A DNA stretch of 64,000 nt from Hyaloperonospora brassicae. Lineage: Eukaryota > Oomycota > Peronosporomycetes > Peronosporales > Peronosporaceae. Under the pieces are notes generated by a model, which searched no databases, was not told the origin of the DNA, and saw nothing but the letters and a program-made list of their open reading frames with translations. The translations under genes were made by a program, and so were the position numbers. Positions 23,076 to 34,935 of this stretch are shown here, piece after piece; position 1 is the first letter of the stretch; each line of letters opens with the position of its first letter. The stretch spans positions 609,001 to 673,000 of the forward strand of contig CANTFL010001446.1 of the NCBI GenBank assembly GCA_947650285.1, given 5' to 3'.

Positions 23076-24339
23076 TTGTTTAAAGTGTGGCTGCATCATG
23101 ATTCTCGACATAAGAGGCACTTCTCAAGAGTATCCTGGTGGTCGCAGAATACAGATGAAGTGAGCTTGGATATTGTGCTGCTTTGCTACAAGGTTCGTAC
23201 ATCAAATTTAGAGCCAGCATATTCTGACTCGCGTAATCTTATCAATAGCGTGGCGCCTTACCGCATATATCCATATTTGGTTAATAAATAGTGCAGAACG
23301 TCTGCGTGGGCGCGGTCAAACGTGACGTAAGTGGTGAATGAGCAATGTGAAGCGTCGGAGTATTGTCTGCAAAGACATTTGATACACTGCTGATACCCAT
23401 CTGTCATTTTTTTTGCCGTTGACGTCGCAGTTAATTCCTTAATACATCCTGATTATTACATCTTAAATAATATAGCCTGGCAACTCAACTAGTTGTGACC
23501 ATAAAAAGCATCGAAACTGCAGCGATTGTGTTTCTTTTTCACCAAATTTACGGTACTCTCCTTCGCGATTAGTTATCGTTAAGGAGCAAACCTGCATGTT
23601 TTCATAGGAAAGAGTGCGTGTACGATGACGGTCATGGCCTTAGGCAGTAAACTTCTTCTCCAAAAACCAGTGTGTATCTATAACAGCAGCGTTAACTGGC
23701 CCTTGTACTTCGATTGAGGCAAGGTACGAGCTGGTATATATTTATTATGTTACACTTGGCCATCAACAGGTCAAAAATGTATATTTAACTCACTTGATAC
23801 CTCGACTGCTGCCAACGTCTATCCCACTTACTGGTGTCGACCCTCTTCCGTTCTACTAGGATGTGGGGCATTTTTATTATTTTCCAGTTACCTGTAATCT
23901 TTTTTATTTTCGTGAATAAATGGGGAATTTCATTATATTCCCTAATTGAGAATAATTTGCTAAATACTTTCGGAACAACCAACCTCGGTGTAGACAACTT
24001 TCTATGAATGTTTTGTGCTGCTATTGAAATCTCTTATATCTGTACTTGTATCCGATACAAACCCGTTAGTTTATAATCTGGACCTTCGATGCTTTCCTTA
24101 GCATTACGACGGCAAGGTCATGTCTTTTTGGCATCATCTATTGAAGTCAACAAAAAGTAATTCAGAGATAAATTTGCGCAAAAGATATCTCGTGCGAGCA
24201 GAGAAAGCAGACCAACCAACGCCATTTTACTCACGGATTTGATCTTTTATGTTACATCAAATTTAACATGCTTACGCTAAGCTAGCTAGCCGTGTTGCAC
24301 AAAACCTATGAGCAGCGGCAAAGATCACCAACCTATAAG
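23076..24339. other. AT-rich spacer up to element B
   Basis: No supported gene. A 70-codon minus-strand frame at 23785-23997 shows no recognised domain. Confidence 0.45.
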
Positions 24340-25917
24340 TGTGGTGAAGTCGATCCCACAAAATTGCTATAGTGAGGGTCGATTCTCCACTTGCCCAGAC
24401 TTGCCGACTCACGGAGGGATTACTCCGATCCGTGCCTTGTTGTATAGCCTTGTGCTCACCTTGTGTACCCGTCGGTTGGGCTGGCTTGAGCTCTTCGTAA
24501 TGGCTCTTGGAGATGTCAATATCGCTGAGGGTTTGGGGTTGAGAGTTCGCTTCCGGTGCGGAAATCTTCACACCACGAACATGTTTCTGCAATCTTGATC
24601 TTGAGTCGCGGCGATCTCTATCTGGAAACGTCGCGATCTCGATCTTGAATCACACCGATCTCGATTTATCCTCGGGGTCGGGGTCTTTGCTGTGCGTAAA
24701 TCTTCACTCAGCAAATGATAGTCTTGCGTCGATCTTGCGTTGGGATCGGTCAGATCTGGTCTCGAGATCGGCCAATCTTGCCGGAAGTGCGCAATGTGGG
24801 CGGATCGGTTGCTTGTTTCGCCAAAATGAAACTTGCCGATCTGCCCTGTAGATCGCTTCAGTCTTGCTCAGTCTTGTCTTGAACTCCTTGTCCAGATCTT
24901 CTGACCACTTGAGCTGCCTCGCGATCTTGTAACCAAAATCCTTTTCCTTTACCGTTGTTTGCTGCTACCCTAGCAGTTTGAGTTGAGTTGAGTTACCTTA
25001 ACCCCACCTTGGCCAAACAATCCAAGGTGAGTACACGAAACACGGCGCGTGCAACGTCTCTTGATCGACGGGAGGCCAAATATCCTACCCGGAAGAGAAG
25101 TCTGCGACGTGCTTTATATGTAAAAATGGTAACTGTTTTATTATCCAACCAAATTAATAGCCATCCTATCCTTAAGCCTATTCCAAACTGTGGGTCACTC
25201 TTCAAGTCGATATCACCTTTAAGCTTGACCGCCCCCTTGAACACGTGTCGAGATTTCGTGACCTGTACTCCAAAGATAGCGCCAACACTCCCGATATCGT
25301 ACCTAGACGTCAAAGGGACCAAATTCCGAATACGGTACCAAATACCCAATTTTGGTACCGAAAAGTCCAAAATAGTATCCAAATGCCGAATATGGCTAAT
25401 TCCATTTTGCGACGTCAATTTAAACGGCTTTCACTGGCTCTTTGATCTGAACTTTTGGGAAATCACTCATGGACCTTCATCAAGCATGTTTATCACGATT
25501 CAACAACTCCATCACCGATATATCCATAATCAGCAGGGAACATGACCGATCTGATGTCCAATTCGAGATCGTTGAGGATCGTCACAGTACAATCCGGCCA
25601 TATATGTTCTTCCGTTCATCGTGCGTGCTCCGATACCATCCTCAATGGTTTGTCTGCTTAACAGGACCATCCACAGGTCTTACAATGGTCTCACGGACTC
25701 CCACGAACATCTACACTTCCATATTGGTCTATAATTAACCTAAATCAGTACTTCCTTTGGGAGACCGGTAAAGAGTGTCACCGATCTGCAGGATGTTACA
25801 CCTTCGTCACAAAGTCATATCGCATCTGGTCCCAGATCCTTGTCCCTGATCGCACCATAAAAATCGTTCTATTTGTCGTCTTGTCCCAGATCGCTCTGTC
25901 TTAGGTCGATCCATTTC
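24340..25917 (-). repeat. 3' LTR of element B, outer part
   Basis: It matches the 5' LTR of B (39466-41205) almost base for base, up to the point where element D is inserted. The remaining 171 bp of this LTR lie at 33878-34048. Open frames inside (for example 24988-25545) recur in every LTR copy only because the LTR is repeated; they are not treated as genes. The sequence is dense in GATC. Confidence 0.95.
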
Positions 25918-26309
25918 TGTAACGGGGCACACCCTTGCGTGAACTTAACGCAAGGGCTTGGATGCCCCGACAGACGTACACGAGTCAAACGAGGAAGCGT
26001 AGATAAGGAAAAAGTAACACTGTTTTATTAATACAATTAAGTCTTTTATCCACTGTCTCTTTGTTTAACCTGACGTACTTATGTTAATATAACTAAATGT
26101 ATGATGACGTCTCATCACCACTCATTGCGCGCGTCCTGCGGCGATTGGTGGGTTGATATCATCACGATATCAACCGATGAGCAGACCCTCTGGTCGCTTC
26201 ACCAATATCACCATTTTCGGTGATATTGTTCGAAGAATATTCACTTGGTTTTCTTTGTTGTCACTTTCTTTTAACGTGACAATTCCATGTAACGGTCTGC
26301 CCCGTTACA
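25918..26309 (-). repeat. 3' LTR of element D (392 bp)
   Basis: It is aligned with 33486-33877 at a constant offset of 7568. A polypurine tract (AAGGGGGGGTGA read on the minus strand, about 26311-26322) abuts it. Just inside, 26326-26346 holds a 9-bp perfect inverted repeat (GATAGTCAC, TGT, GTGACTATC). Confidence 0.95.
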
Positions 26310-26442
26310 TCACCCCCCCTTAACTGATAGTCACTGTGTGACTATCATAAGTTATGGCTGCCATCCGTCGGGCGCCATTGGGAAATGGAGCACTTGTTGG
26401 GTCAGTTCCGTTCATAACTCGACCTGACCTCTCATAGTTAAC

Positions 26443-26886
26443 ATGTCTATGCGGGGTGACTCAAGGCACACAGAGCCTTTGCCTGTGCCAGTCTCTGCGG
26501 CAGACGTTTCGTCGTCTACTGCTCGTTCTTTGCCTGCAGCAAGAGGTACTGCAGGTGCACGCGGTACAGCACCGCGTGCGCATGATGACCCCGACATTGA
26601 GGTCATCAACTCTGGCGAGTCAGACGTGTCTGACTCGGGCAATGCAGAAGAGGCGTCTCGATCACCTGCGACGCCTAAGTATTTGCCAAGGCCACCGCCG
26701 AACGAACAGACTCGTGAGTTGCAACACAGTCTATTCGTTAGTGATGACGAATCTGGTGATGAGTATGTTTGCTCATCACCGCAAGCAGCTCGTGCTCCTT
26801 CGCACGAGCGACTTGACGATGGTGCAACCCATCGTCATACTGACAACCGTGGTAAAATAAAAGGTACCACTATGAAGCGTGATTAG
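26443..26886 (+). CDS. Antisense acidic ORF of element D
   Basis: A 147-codon frame opposite to gag-pol, between the chromodomain and the 3' LTR of element D. The product is low in complexity, rich in alanine, proline and acidic residues, with DDPDIEVINSGESD near residue 48; a hydrophobic triplet followed by acids resembles a SUMO-interacting motif. It has the same relative place and character as the antisense frame of element A at 18368-18652. Function is unknown. A second frame (27096-27566) follows and may be the rest of the same gene. Confidence 0.4.
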   Translation: MSMRGDSRHTEPLPVPVSAADVSSSTARSLPAARGTAGARGTAPRAHDDPDIEVINSGESDVSDSGNAEEASRSPATPKYLPRPPPNEQTRELQHSLFVSDDESGDEYVCSSPQAARAPSHERLDDGATHRHTDNRGKIKGTTMKRD

Positions 26887-27095
26887 CTGAAGCCGTGGCG
26901 TTTGCCTAAACGGCTCATCAATGGATTGTCTCACAAACAAGCCAACTCCATCGAATACCCTTATTCGATGCGACTGAGCTTCACGGCTTGAATACCAGCA
27001 CGAGCAACTTTCGCGCTGAGGAAGACTTTTATCTCGATGTCTTCCTTAGACATCGATAATATAATGGCAACCAAAAGCGTGGCAAGGCCTCGCTT

Positions 27096-27566
27096 TTGGC
27101 TGCGTGGAACGCGTTCGTCCAAAACGTAAAGAATTTTGGACGAGAAGGGTGGCTCAAGAAGCTTGAGGCGACACGCCTCAGGTTCGAAAAGCGAAAGACA
27201 CCCGGCGCCAGGTACCGGTTGCATCGTTTATCAAGTAAGGCCGGCATTCCATGCCTCACTTGGGGAGACCCTTGTGCGAGTTGTGCTGACAACTCGCAAC
27301 GTGCACATAGGGACGTGTATTCCCTAAGTTCTCCCTGGGGAAGGGCACACATCTCGTCTGAGATGCGTGACGCGATTGCAAACTTGCAATCCGTCTACAA
27401 GCGCCAAAAGCGCGTTTTACCGATGTTCCTGAGGACTCATCGGATGAGTCTCGTCATACTGGCGGACGAGATCTTCAACATCCATCAACAGCTGTTCCAA
27501 GAGGGTGGATACCCCCCCACTGGACGAGGTAGCTCGTATTTGATCCTGAATCGTCACGGTGGTTAG
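27096..27566 (+). CDS. Antisense basic ORF of element D, possible continuation
   Basis: A 156-codon frame, rich in K and R, that runs antisense over the chromodomain end of pol. Near its end it reads MRDAIANLQSVYKRQKR, which resembles LREIADVADGRLERKLR in the antisense frame of element A. Stop codons and a frame change separate it from 26443-26886, so the gene is broken or spliced. Part of the frame is constrained by the overlapping chromodomain, and openness alone is weak evidence. Confidence 0.35.
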   Translation: MAAWNAFVQNVKNFGREGWLKKLEATRLRFEKRKTPGARYRLHRLSSKAGIPCLTWGDPCASCADNSQRAHRDVYSLSSPWGRAHISSEMRDAIANLQSVYKRQKRVLPMFLRTHRMSLVILADEIFNIHQQLFQEGGYPPTGRGSSYLILNRHGG

Positions 27567-30500
27567 AGATACGCTCCACTAGGAAGCGTTGACCACCGTG
27601 CGAGTCCACCAAAGGATGTGGTGGAGGAGTAAAAGACCTCCTCCAGATGATTCTGCTCACCATCTCGACCCTTACGAGATGGATCGCGCAATCGATGAAT
27701 TGCGCGATGACTTGAAGCACGAGCGCGACCGGCGCTACGCTTTGACTGATACCGTGCGGGAGAACCTCAAGGATCACGAGGCTGATCGGGCGAGGGATCG
27801 CGCCGATTATGCCACAGCGCAGCTTCAGGTCGAGCGGGATGTCCGCTCCCTTTTCGGCGAGCTGGCGACAGCTCGCGGGAGATATCTCGGTTGAGCTCCG
27901 AGGTATTATATCTGCGCGACCAGACGGATCTTCTGGAGAGAGAGCGCAAGAACTTGATGGATGTTCTTGAACGTGGGGGCTATCTTCATCGAAGAAGAAG
28001 ACTCGTACTGACAGTACGGTCTGAGCCTCCCCATGTAAAACGTAGGATGCGTGCGCATCTTACGTGGCAATTCGAGTGTGTATGCATTGCCCTTTCGATG
28101 CAACACTCAGAATGGCCCAATGTACTTCGGCAGTCGTTTACGACTGCCGACACTAGTGACTGCGTGTCCAGGTAAGTTTACCGTAGACAGTAGTACTAGC
28201 TCATTAACCTTAATTGAAAGAACATTCGCTCGTCCATTCTTGTCTGCGTTCCATTTCTGGCAGTCCACCGCATTTGCGATGGCGTCCTGAACGAAATGGA
28301 CAACCGCTTCTCGAGTCAGCAGGAAGTTCTCTGCTGACTCTTTGTTTTTTCTTTCAGTTCGCTTCGTGCGCACTGCTAAGAGATTGTTCTCTTCTTCAGC
28401 GAGGTTGTCTTCTTCCTCGCTGGCATAATCGTTGACGATGCTGAATATACCAGCATCGTCATCATCATCCGAATCAATAGTAGCGTCGCCGCTATTATTG
28501 CGGTGGTGTGCTTCATCGATGTCGACTTGATCGACATTGACATCATACGTGACGACGTTAGCGTCGACGCGTGATGAGCAAGAGCCAAAACGGTTTTTGC
28601 TCGATCGATTCCCTCCCTCCCTTATACAAGAGTCACACTCTACAAGGGTGGGCACACGTGGATGGCGTAGGCCATTCACGTAAAACGGTGTGTGCTGGGT
28701 GGAAGCATACACCGAATTGTTGATGGCGAATTCCACCATGGGTAGGAATTTGCTCCAACTCGGAAATGAGTGGGCATATCCTCGAAAGATCTCTTCGAGG
28801 ACACGTTTCGCACGTTCCGTCTAACCATCTGTTTCGGGATGGTCAGAAGTGGACCTCTTCAATCGTGTTCCAACAGAACGGAACATGGTTTGCCAAAATG
28901 CCGCCGTGAACCGAGGGTCACGGTCGGATACGAGTTCACGGGGCAACCCGTGGAGTCGGAAGACCGTGTCTAGAAAGACACGAGCACAACCTTGAGCCTT
29001 GATCGACATAGGGACTGCAGCAAGATGCACCATCTTGCTGAATCGGTCTACAAACACAAGAATGCCATTATTCTTGTGAGCGTCTTCGGGAAACCCGAAG
29101 ACGAAGTCCATTGAAACGGACTGCCAGCACTCTGTCGGAACAGGGAGAGGCTGCAATGGCGCACGGGATGAAGGACTAGGCTTCACCCGTTGACAAACCT
29201 CGCAAGCACGTATGTACTTACGGACAAACTGATACTGGTGTGGCCAGTAAAAGTCACGACTTACCGTGAGGTAAGTCTTTTCTCTACCACGATGGCCACC
29301 TGTCGGGGCATCGTGACACTCATACATGATGCGTAATCGCAAATCACTATGAGTGGGGACGACGACACGAGGCGCGTCGCCGTCAACGGCTGTATAATAT
29401 AACAGTCCGATACGCGATGTGTACCAATCCAATGAGGATTGGTACAAAGCCGGTAAATCTTTCAATGATTTACTGGATGGATGCACCAGATGATCCAATA
29501 ATCGTAGAAGATCCTTATCTTCCGCGTATGCCTTTCGTACTTCGTCAAGTAAACTTGACGACGGGACATTGAATAACAGTGTCGCAACAGTGGGCTTATC
29601 CTCACTGTTGGATTTTTCGTCCGGCTCGAAATCGGGCCGGCGCGAGAGCGCATCAGCGACGACGTTTAGTCGTCCTGGTTTATACTCCACGGAGAAGTTA
29701 TACTCCGCGAAGAAAGACAGCCACCTCGCCATTCTTTGCGAGAGGTGTGGACTGTTTACGGCCGTGCGTAATGACGCATGGTCCGTATAGACGATGAACG
29801 GTCTATTTCCCAAGAGATAGACGCGAAACTTAGCCAGTGCATACTTCATGGCAAGGTGTTCCTTGTCATGCACTGGGTAATTGCGCCAGCTGCCTGCAGC
29901 TGACGCGACTGATAACAGATGACGCGCTCCACGCCATCTGTGTCGAACTGCATTAACGCACAGCCGATTGAAAAATCGCTGGCGTCACAGACCACATGAA
30001 ATGGTCTGTCCTGATGTGCAATCGCCAATATCGGCGACTGCATCAAGCTTTGCTTGATACCTTCGGAGTAACGATGGTGTTCAGCGTTCCACGACCACTT
30101 GACAATTTTCTTGAGCAAGCAAGAAAGATGAACAGTCATCTCGGCGTAGTTGCGCGAGTACTTGTGCAAGTACGCCGCTAGGCCAAGGAACTTCCTTAGT
30201 CCCTTGACATCGACTAGCACCGGCCAGTTGGTGATCGCCTTGATCTTTTCGGGATCAGGGCGTACGCCGTGTTTACCCACTATGCACCCAAGAAGTGGTA
30301 TTTCGCTAGCCGCAAATATACACTTCTTGAGGTTTGTGTACAATTTATGCTTGCGCATAAGTTGAAGAACCTTGTGGACGTGATTTCGGTGGACTTCAAC
30401 GTCCGTCTTTCCGCCCATAGCCTGGCTATGGACGAAAACATCGTCGAACTAACTCGGTGCGAAGTCTCGCACCGGTCTCAACAGATTTGTGACACATCTG

Positions 30501-32239
30501 TTGAACGTTGCAGGGGCATTGCTCAGCCCCTGTGGCATTACTAGCCACTCCCAAAGCATCCCGCTGGGGGTACTCACTGCCGTGAACGGGACGTCCCGTT
30601 CACGCATGAGGATCTGATAGAATCCATCCATCAGATCCATGGACGAAAAGATGGTACTCTTTGACATACCATCTATCATTACGTCCTTCCTCGTTATCGG
30701 CGTCTGAGCCGGTACCGTTGCAGCATTCAATGTGTTGAAGGCGTGCACTATCCGCCATCCTCCTGTGGCCTTTCACACACAGAAGGTCGTAGAGCTGTGA
30801 TGGGATGTTGATTCCCTCACATGTCCCGCTGCGAAGCGATCGGCAAAGAACTTGTCGATCTCTAGTACTTGTTCACGAGGCAGTGGCCACTGCTTCATGA
30901 CACAGTATTTCGAGCCCGGTTTGAGCTCGATCTCGTGTTGAGTGCCTTCGTCCTTAGGCAAATCGCATGGCACGGATTCAGGGAACACGTCCTTGAATTC
31001 GATCAAATCCTTATACAAAGGATTTGCCTGAAGTGACTCCCAGGATTGAGACGTGTATCGCTCAATCCGAGTCTTCTCATCGAGGACACTTTCGTCCATC
31101 GATAAGCTGCTGAGAACCCGTTCGTTCTCAGCAAATACTGCTGCCGACAGAATATCGGCCACATACTCATCCTCTGTGACAAGTATGCAGTTATGCTTGA
31201 CTTTGCCACTACGCAGATCACGCAAGAACCGTTTCGGTTCTAGCGTTGGCAACTGATTTATCTCCAAAGTTAACTTCGGAGGCACAATCAGATCAAGCGT
31301 ATAAGCGCCTACGCTTGATCCGTCATTAACCAAGACGTTCAACGTCTCGGTTTCTTCCTGGGAACTTCTTTCCACAGGTTGCTGAAGGCCTAATACTTCA
31401 GCAAGTGACTCTTGAAGAATTCCTTCCTCAAGTACGTGGGGACTTAATCCCTCGACGTCTTCTGACTGTGGCTGTGCAACCACAGTCAGGGACCGATCCT
31501 CTACGGTCGACTCTCCAGTCGACCTGGGATACCCGTGTTGCCGCTTGTGGGCAACCGGTTTCTTACTTCTAAGATGCTGCCCGCTAGGCATGCAGCCATG
31601 TCCCGGTCCACTCGACTTATTCGAGTGGTGGACCTTCGGCGCAGCCTGCACTCCTGTACAGCCGCCGGGGGCTTGCTCCACAGTGTATTGATCAACGACA
31701 CTGTGATCTTGAGCAGTCGTGCTAACGACCGTACCGCAAGTGAGGCCATCGCACTCACTCGCAGAACATCCACACACTTGTGGACAATCCAAGATGTTCA
31801 TCAGATGGCCATCTGATGATCAAGTGGGTGGCATCTTCACGGATCGATGCTGCCAGCTCACCCTTGGCTTGTACCTTCTGATCCAAGGTAATCCCAGGAT
31901 GACATCAAATTTGTCATCCAGATCTAGTACGATGAAATCATCATCGTACTGTTCGCCCTCTAACGTGTAGTGGATTCCTAATACACGTTTCTCAACGATA
32001 ATCGATGCGCCTGTTGCAAGGCGCACCGTCATCTTCGTGAGGGGAATGTCGCGCTCAACGAACTTGAGCCTACGATCCTCTAGTAACTGGCGACGAACAA
32101 AGTCGTTCGACGCGCCACAGTCTACTAGGGCACGAAGCGACAAATCTGTTGTCACTTGCAACTGCAAGGTGATGAGCGAAACGTCATCATCAGGTGCAGA
32201 GACACACAATGGTTGTGTATCTGGAGCAACTTTCGTCAA
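27480..32239 (-). pseudogene. pol of element D: PR, RT, RNase H, IN, chromodomain (broken)
   Basis: The protease (32239-31820) has ALVDCGASNDFV and FDVILGLPW; the usual D-S/T-G reads DCG. The linker and RT run 31801-29846, with MPQGLSNAPATFNR and FDDVFVHS; the tyrosine codon before FDD is TAG. RNase H keeps DASDFSIG, KEHLAMKYAL, YTDHASL and VADALSR, but has a frameshift near 29870. The integrase has its HHCC finger near 29330-29160, SMDFVFGF and VSDRDPRFT; the glutamine of TDGQTER is TAG at about 28820. Between the integrase core and tail lies an unusual acidic insert (about 28640-28330, with SDDDDDAG and SEEEDNLAEEEN). The tail (27906-28106) is followed by a frameshifted chromodomain (RFLVERI, then TSYLVQWGG). 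Confidence 0.93.
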
Positions 32240-32289
32240 ACGATTTGCAAATTCTCTTGAGGTTGCTGGATCAGTAGGGCGCTCCGCCC

Positions 32290-33441
32290 CTACTGACTCC
32301 GAACATTTTTTGATGTCCCGTTTTGCTGTTGTGGCTTCGCAACAGCGCTGGACCCACGCCCATTGCCCTTCTTGGCGAATGGCCGTCTATTCCGCTCAGT
32401 ACTGTTTGGTACTGGGCGTGGAGCACTACACTCGTATGCGTAGTGCCCTAACTTCTGACAGCGATTGCACTTCAGCAATCGTTTGTTGTTTGAAGAGCGA
32501 GGTCTCTCTCTCTCAACATAGCAGAGGTCCATTGGTTCTGGACCTCCGATCTCTTGTCGTCTCGGTGGAAGATAAGAGTTTGAGCTAGCATGAGCCTGTC
32601 TTATGCTAAAGTCTTCCTGTTCCGCGGCTGATATCGCATCTTCCAGCGTATTCATCTCAAGGCGGAACAGGTGGCTCCTGACGGGCCCTTCTGCGAGCCC
32701 TTGCATGAAAACCGTAAAACGTGTGTTCATTTACCGGGTTGGCAGTTATAGTAGTCGCTAGGAGTCGTATATGTTGTGCGTAAGCGTGCACATCACGCTT
32801 ACCCTGCTTGAGTTTCAGGAGCTCTGAACGAGCCCTGAACTCAGCGCGTGACGGCTCAAACGCTGGTCTGAGCCGGGACTTGAATTCATCTAGCGACCTA
32901 AACACATTTGGGTCGCTACTCTCGAGCCCCAGGGACCAAGTTTTGGCACGCCCTGCCAAGTGGGTTTGACCAAATGTGAGTTTCATTTGCTCATCTTCGA
33001 CGCGACGAGCCCTCAAGGCTCTGTCGAGTTCGACAAACCATAGTAACAGGGAGTCCTCCGGGACTCCACTGTACTTGGAGATGTCAACTTTCATGACCTC
33101 GGGACGGCGCGCATGTGCCGTCCCGCCCACAGCAGCATGGAATTGCTTCTGTCTCGACAGCTCTGTCTGTTGAGCACCGAGTTCTCTCAACTGCTCGGCT
33201 TGTTTAGAGCCTTGCTGGTGAAGCAAGGCTACTTTTCTCTTTCGGCGACAAGTTCATGTTGAATGAACTTGGCGATAGCGGTATGTTGTTGGTCTCTGTC
33301 TAGAGACTCCAACATGGCGATAATTGCGAGATCGCCTACGGTAGAACTCATTCGTTCTACCGCACCCCATTCGATGTCACTCAAATGGGTAAACCCTTCA
33401 CGCGTGGCGCGAAAGGTCTCTTTATCATCCAACAAGTTCAT
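32290..33441 (-). pseudogene. gag of element D (frameshifted)
   Basis: The start ATG is at 33441 (MNLLDDKETF), 45 bp after the 5' LTR. Three overlapping pieces in different frames follow: 33441-33229, 33226-32657 and 32730-32290. The capsid part carries SLLLWFVELDRALRA and AKTWSLGLESSD. The C-terminus has a complete zinc knuckle, CNRCQKLGHYAYEC, so the nucleocapsid motif is intact, unlike in element A. Two frameshifts disable it. Confidence 0.9.
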
Positions 33442-33467
33442 GCTAAATTTTGTGGTCCTTGGAAGGA

Positions 33468-33483
33468 CTACAAAGTGCTACCA
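33468..33483 (-). other. Primer binding site of element D
   Basis: Read on the minus strand, two bases after the 5' LTR, TGGTAGCACTTTGTAG begins with the TGG that pairs with tRNA CCA. Element A has a related site. The tRNA is not identified. Confidence 0.6.
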
Positions 33484-33485
33484 AG

Positions 33486-33877
33486 TGTAACGGGGAACAC
33501 CCTTGCGTGAACTTAACGCAAGGGCTTGGATGCCCCGACAGACGTACACGAGGCAAACGAGGAAGCGTAGATAAGGAAAAAGTAACGCTGGTATATTAAT
33601 ATAATTAAGTCTTTTATCCACTGTCTCTTTGTTTAACCTGACGTACTTATGTTAATATAACTAAATGTATGATGACGTCTCATCACCACTCATTGCGCGC
33701 GTCCTGCGGCGATTGGTGGGTTGATATCATCACTATATCAACCAATGAGCAGACCCTTTGGTCGCTTCACCAATATCACCATTTTCGGTGATATTGTTCA
33801 AAGAATATTCACTTAATATTCTTTGTTGTCACTTTATTTTAAAGTGACACTTCAATATAAGTGGCTGCCCCGTTACA
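33486..33877 (-). repeat. 5' LTR of element D (392 bp)
   Basis: It begins TGTAACGGGG and ends CCCCGTTACA on the plus strand, the same length as the 3' LTR with scattered substitutions. Directly after it, at 33878, the interrupted LTR of element B resumes. Confidence 0.95.
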
Positions 33878-34048
33878 TCATTCATAAATCTAGAGGCAAT
33901 TGGATCGATCGCCGATTTCCGTTAAGATCACTTTCTATCTACTTATTGGATCTCCAGGTCCCTTGGCATCATTTTCCACCAGTAAGTGACGCCTTAACTG
34001 GGTAGTCACCGATCCACGTCCCAAAATTTGATTAGTGACTTTACCACA
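33878..34048 (-). repeat. 3' LTR of element B, inner part
   Basis: It continues the LTR broken at 25917 and matches 41030-41205. It ends GACTTTACCACA. Together with 24340-25917 it gives 1749 bp against 1740 bp for the other LTR. Confidence 0.93.
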
Positions 34049-34189
34049 ACCGCCCCCTGTACTGAAGTCCGTTTGGGCAGCAATCGGCTTCCGTTCAGTC
34101 ACTCATCAACTTCTATCCAGGCACTCAAGTCCGTCTCTTGGCCTCTACGACACGCCTCCTCACCTCGCCGATCTCCTCAGAAGGTTCCA

Positions 34190-34790
34190 CCGTGCTTCTG
34201 TCATCAGATATCGACCCGTTACCTAGATCGCCAGATCACTAGGGGCTCACTTCAACAATTCCGGATCGGCCTGGTTCTCCAAGTCTTCTTGGTCCATCCA
34301 GATCGCCATCGATCGTCACGGGATCGACAGATTGACGACCAACCGGACATTTATCTCTATCCCGAGACCTGTCGTCTAGATCGCCAGATCCCGGGAAGAA
34401 TACTCCAATAGTCCCAGATCGACCTGGGTCTCCAAGTGATCTTGGTCCGGCGGAATCGCCGCCTTTCTCCAGAGGATCACTAGATTGACTACCCACTGGG
34501 CCTTCGTCTCCTGCCCACGATCTGTCGTCCAGAGGGTTAGATCACGGGAGGCATAATCTAATAGTCCCAGATCGACCCATATCTCCACAATCCATACAGA
34601 CGACCGGATAGACAGCCTGAGTTGAGCCCATCCCATTCTTCACCAGATCGATAGTTACTTGGGCTACACTAATATCCCCAGTCGATCGACCTGGATCTCC
34701 AAATCATCAGTCTCGGCTTTGATCGCTATTCGTTTGAACAAGATCGTTAGATCACTCTGCTTTACCTGGATCGCCGGTCTTAGTGGAATT
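34190..34790. repeat. About 150-bp degenerate tandem repeats in element B
   Basis: The phrase AATAGTCCCAGATCGACCTG and its variants recur at about 34250, 34402, 34553 and 34665, roughly 150 bp apart, with GATC-rich text between. In element C the corresponding stretch (59090-59400) is shorter, so the array expanded in B or shrank in C. It has no coding frame. Confidence 0.65.
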
Positions 34791-34935
34791 TGAAAGTGAT
34801 AGTACATCAGATTTCATTATCATCGTTTTTCATATCTTTTATTGTTGTATCAACATGCCAAATTAATCTCGCTCTCCATCAATTAGTTGGTAATTCAGTT
34901 CCATACTCATATACGAGCATCCCATTCCTCTGGCA

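Larger units (their letters stand above)
25918..33877 (-). mobile_element. Gypsy chromovirus D, inserted in the LTR of element B
   Basis: The 392-bp LTRs (25918-26309 and 33486-33877) begin TGTAACGGGG and end CCCCGTTACA, a 10-bp inverted terminus. The element has gag, protease, RT, RNase H, integrase and a chromodomain, in that order on the minus strand, plus open frames on the plus strand next to the 3' LTR. No clean target duplication is seen (flanks ATTTC and TCATT). The LTRs differ at several positions and the coding frames have a moderate number of stops and frameshifts, so it is inactive but better preserved than element A. Confidence 0.95.

Noticed and set aside
22758..23291. 177-codon plus-strand frame
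   Set aside because: It runs through a fold-back repeat and a low-complexity GTT/GCT stretch and has no recognisable domain.
24988..25545. 185-codon frame that recurs almost unchanged at 40109-40666
   Set aside because: It lies wholly within the B/C family LTR and recurs only because LTRs are duplicated. It has no protein-like motif and overlaps open frames on the other strand.
25913..33882. Target duplication around element D
   Set aside because: The flanks ATTTC and TCATT do not match at any length of 4-6 bp, so no duplication is claimed although the LTR ends are clear.
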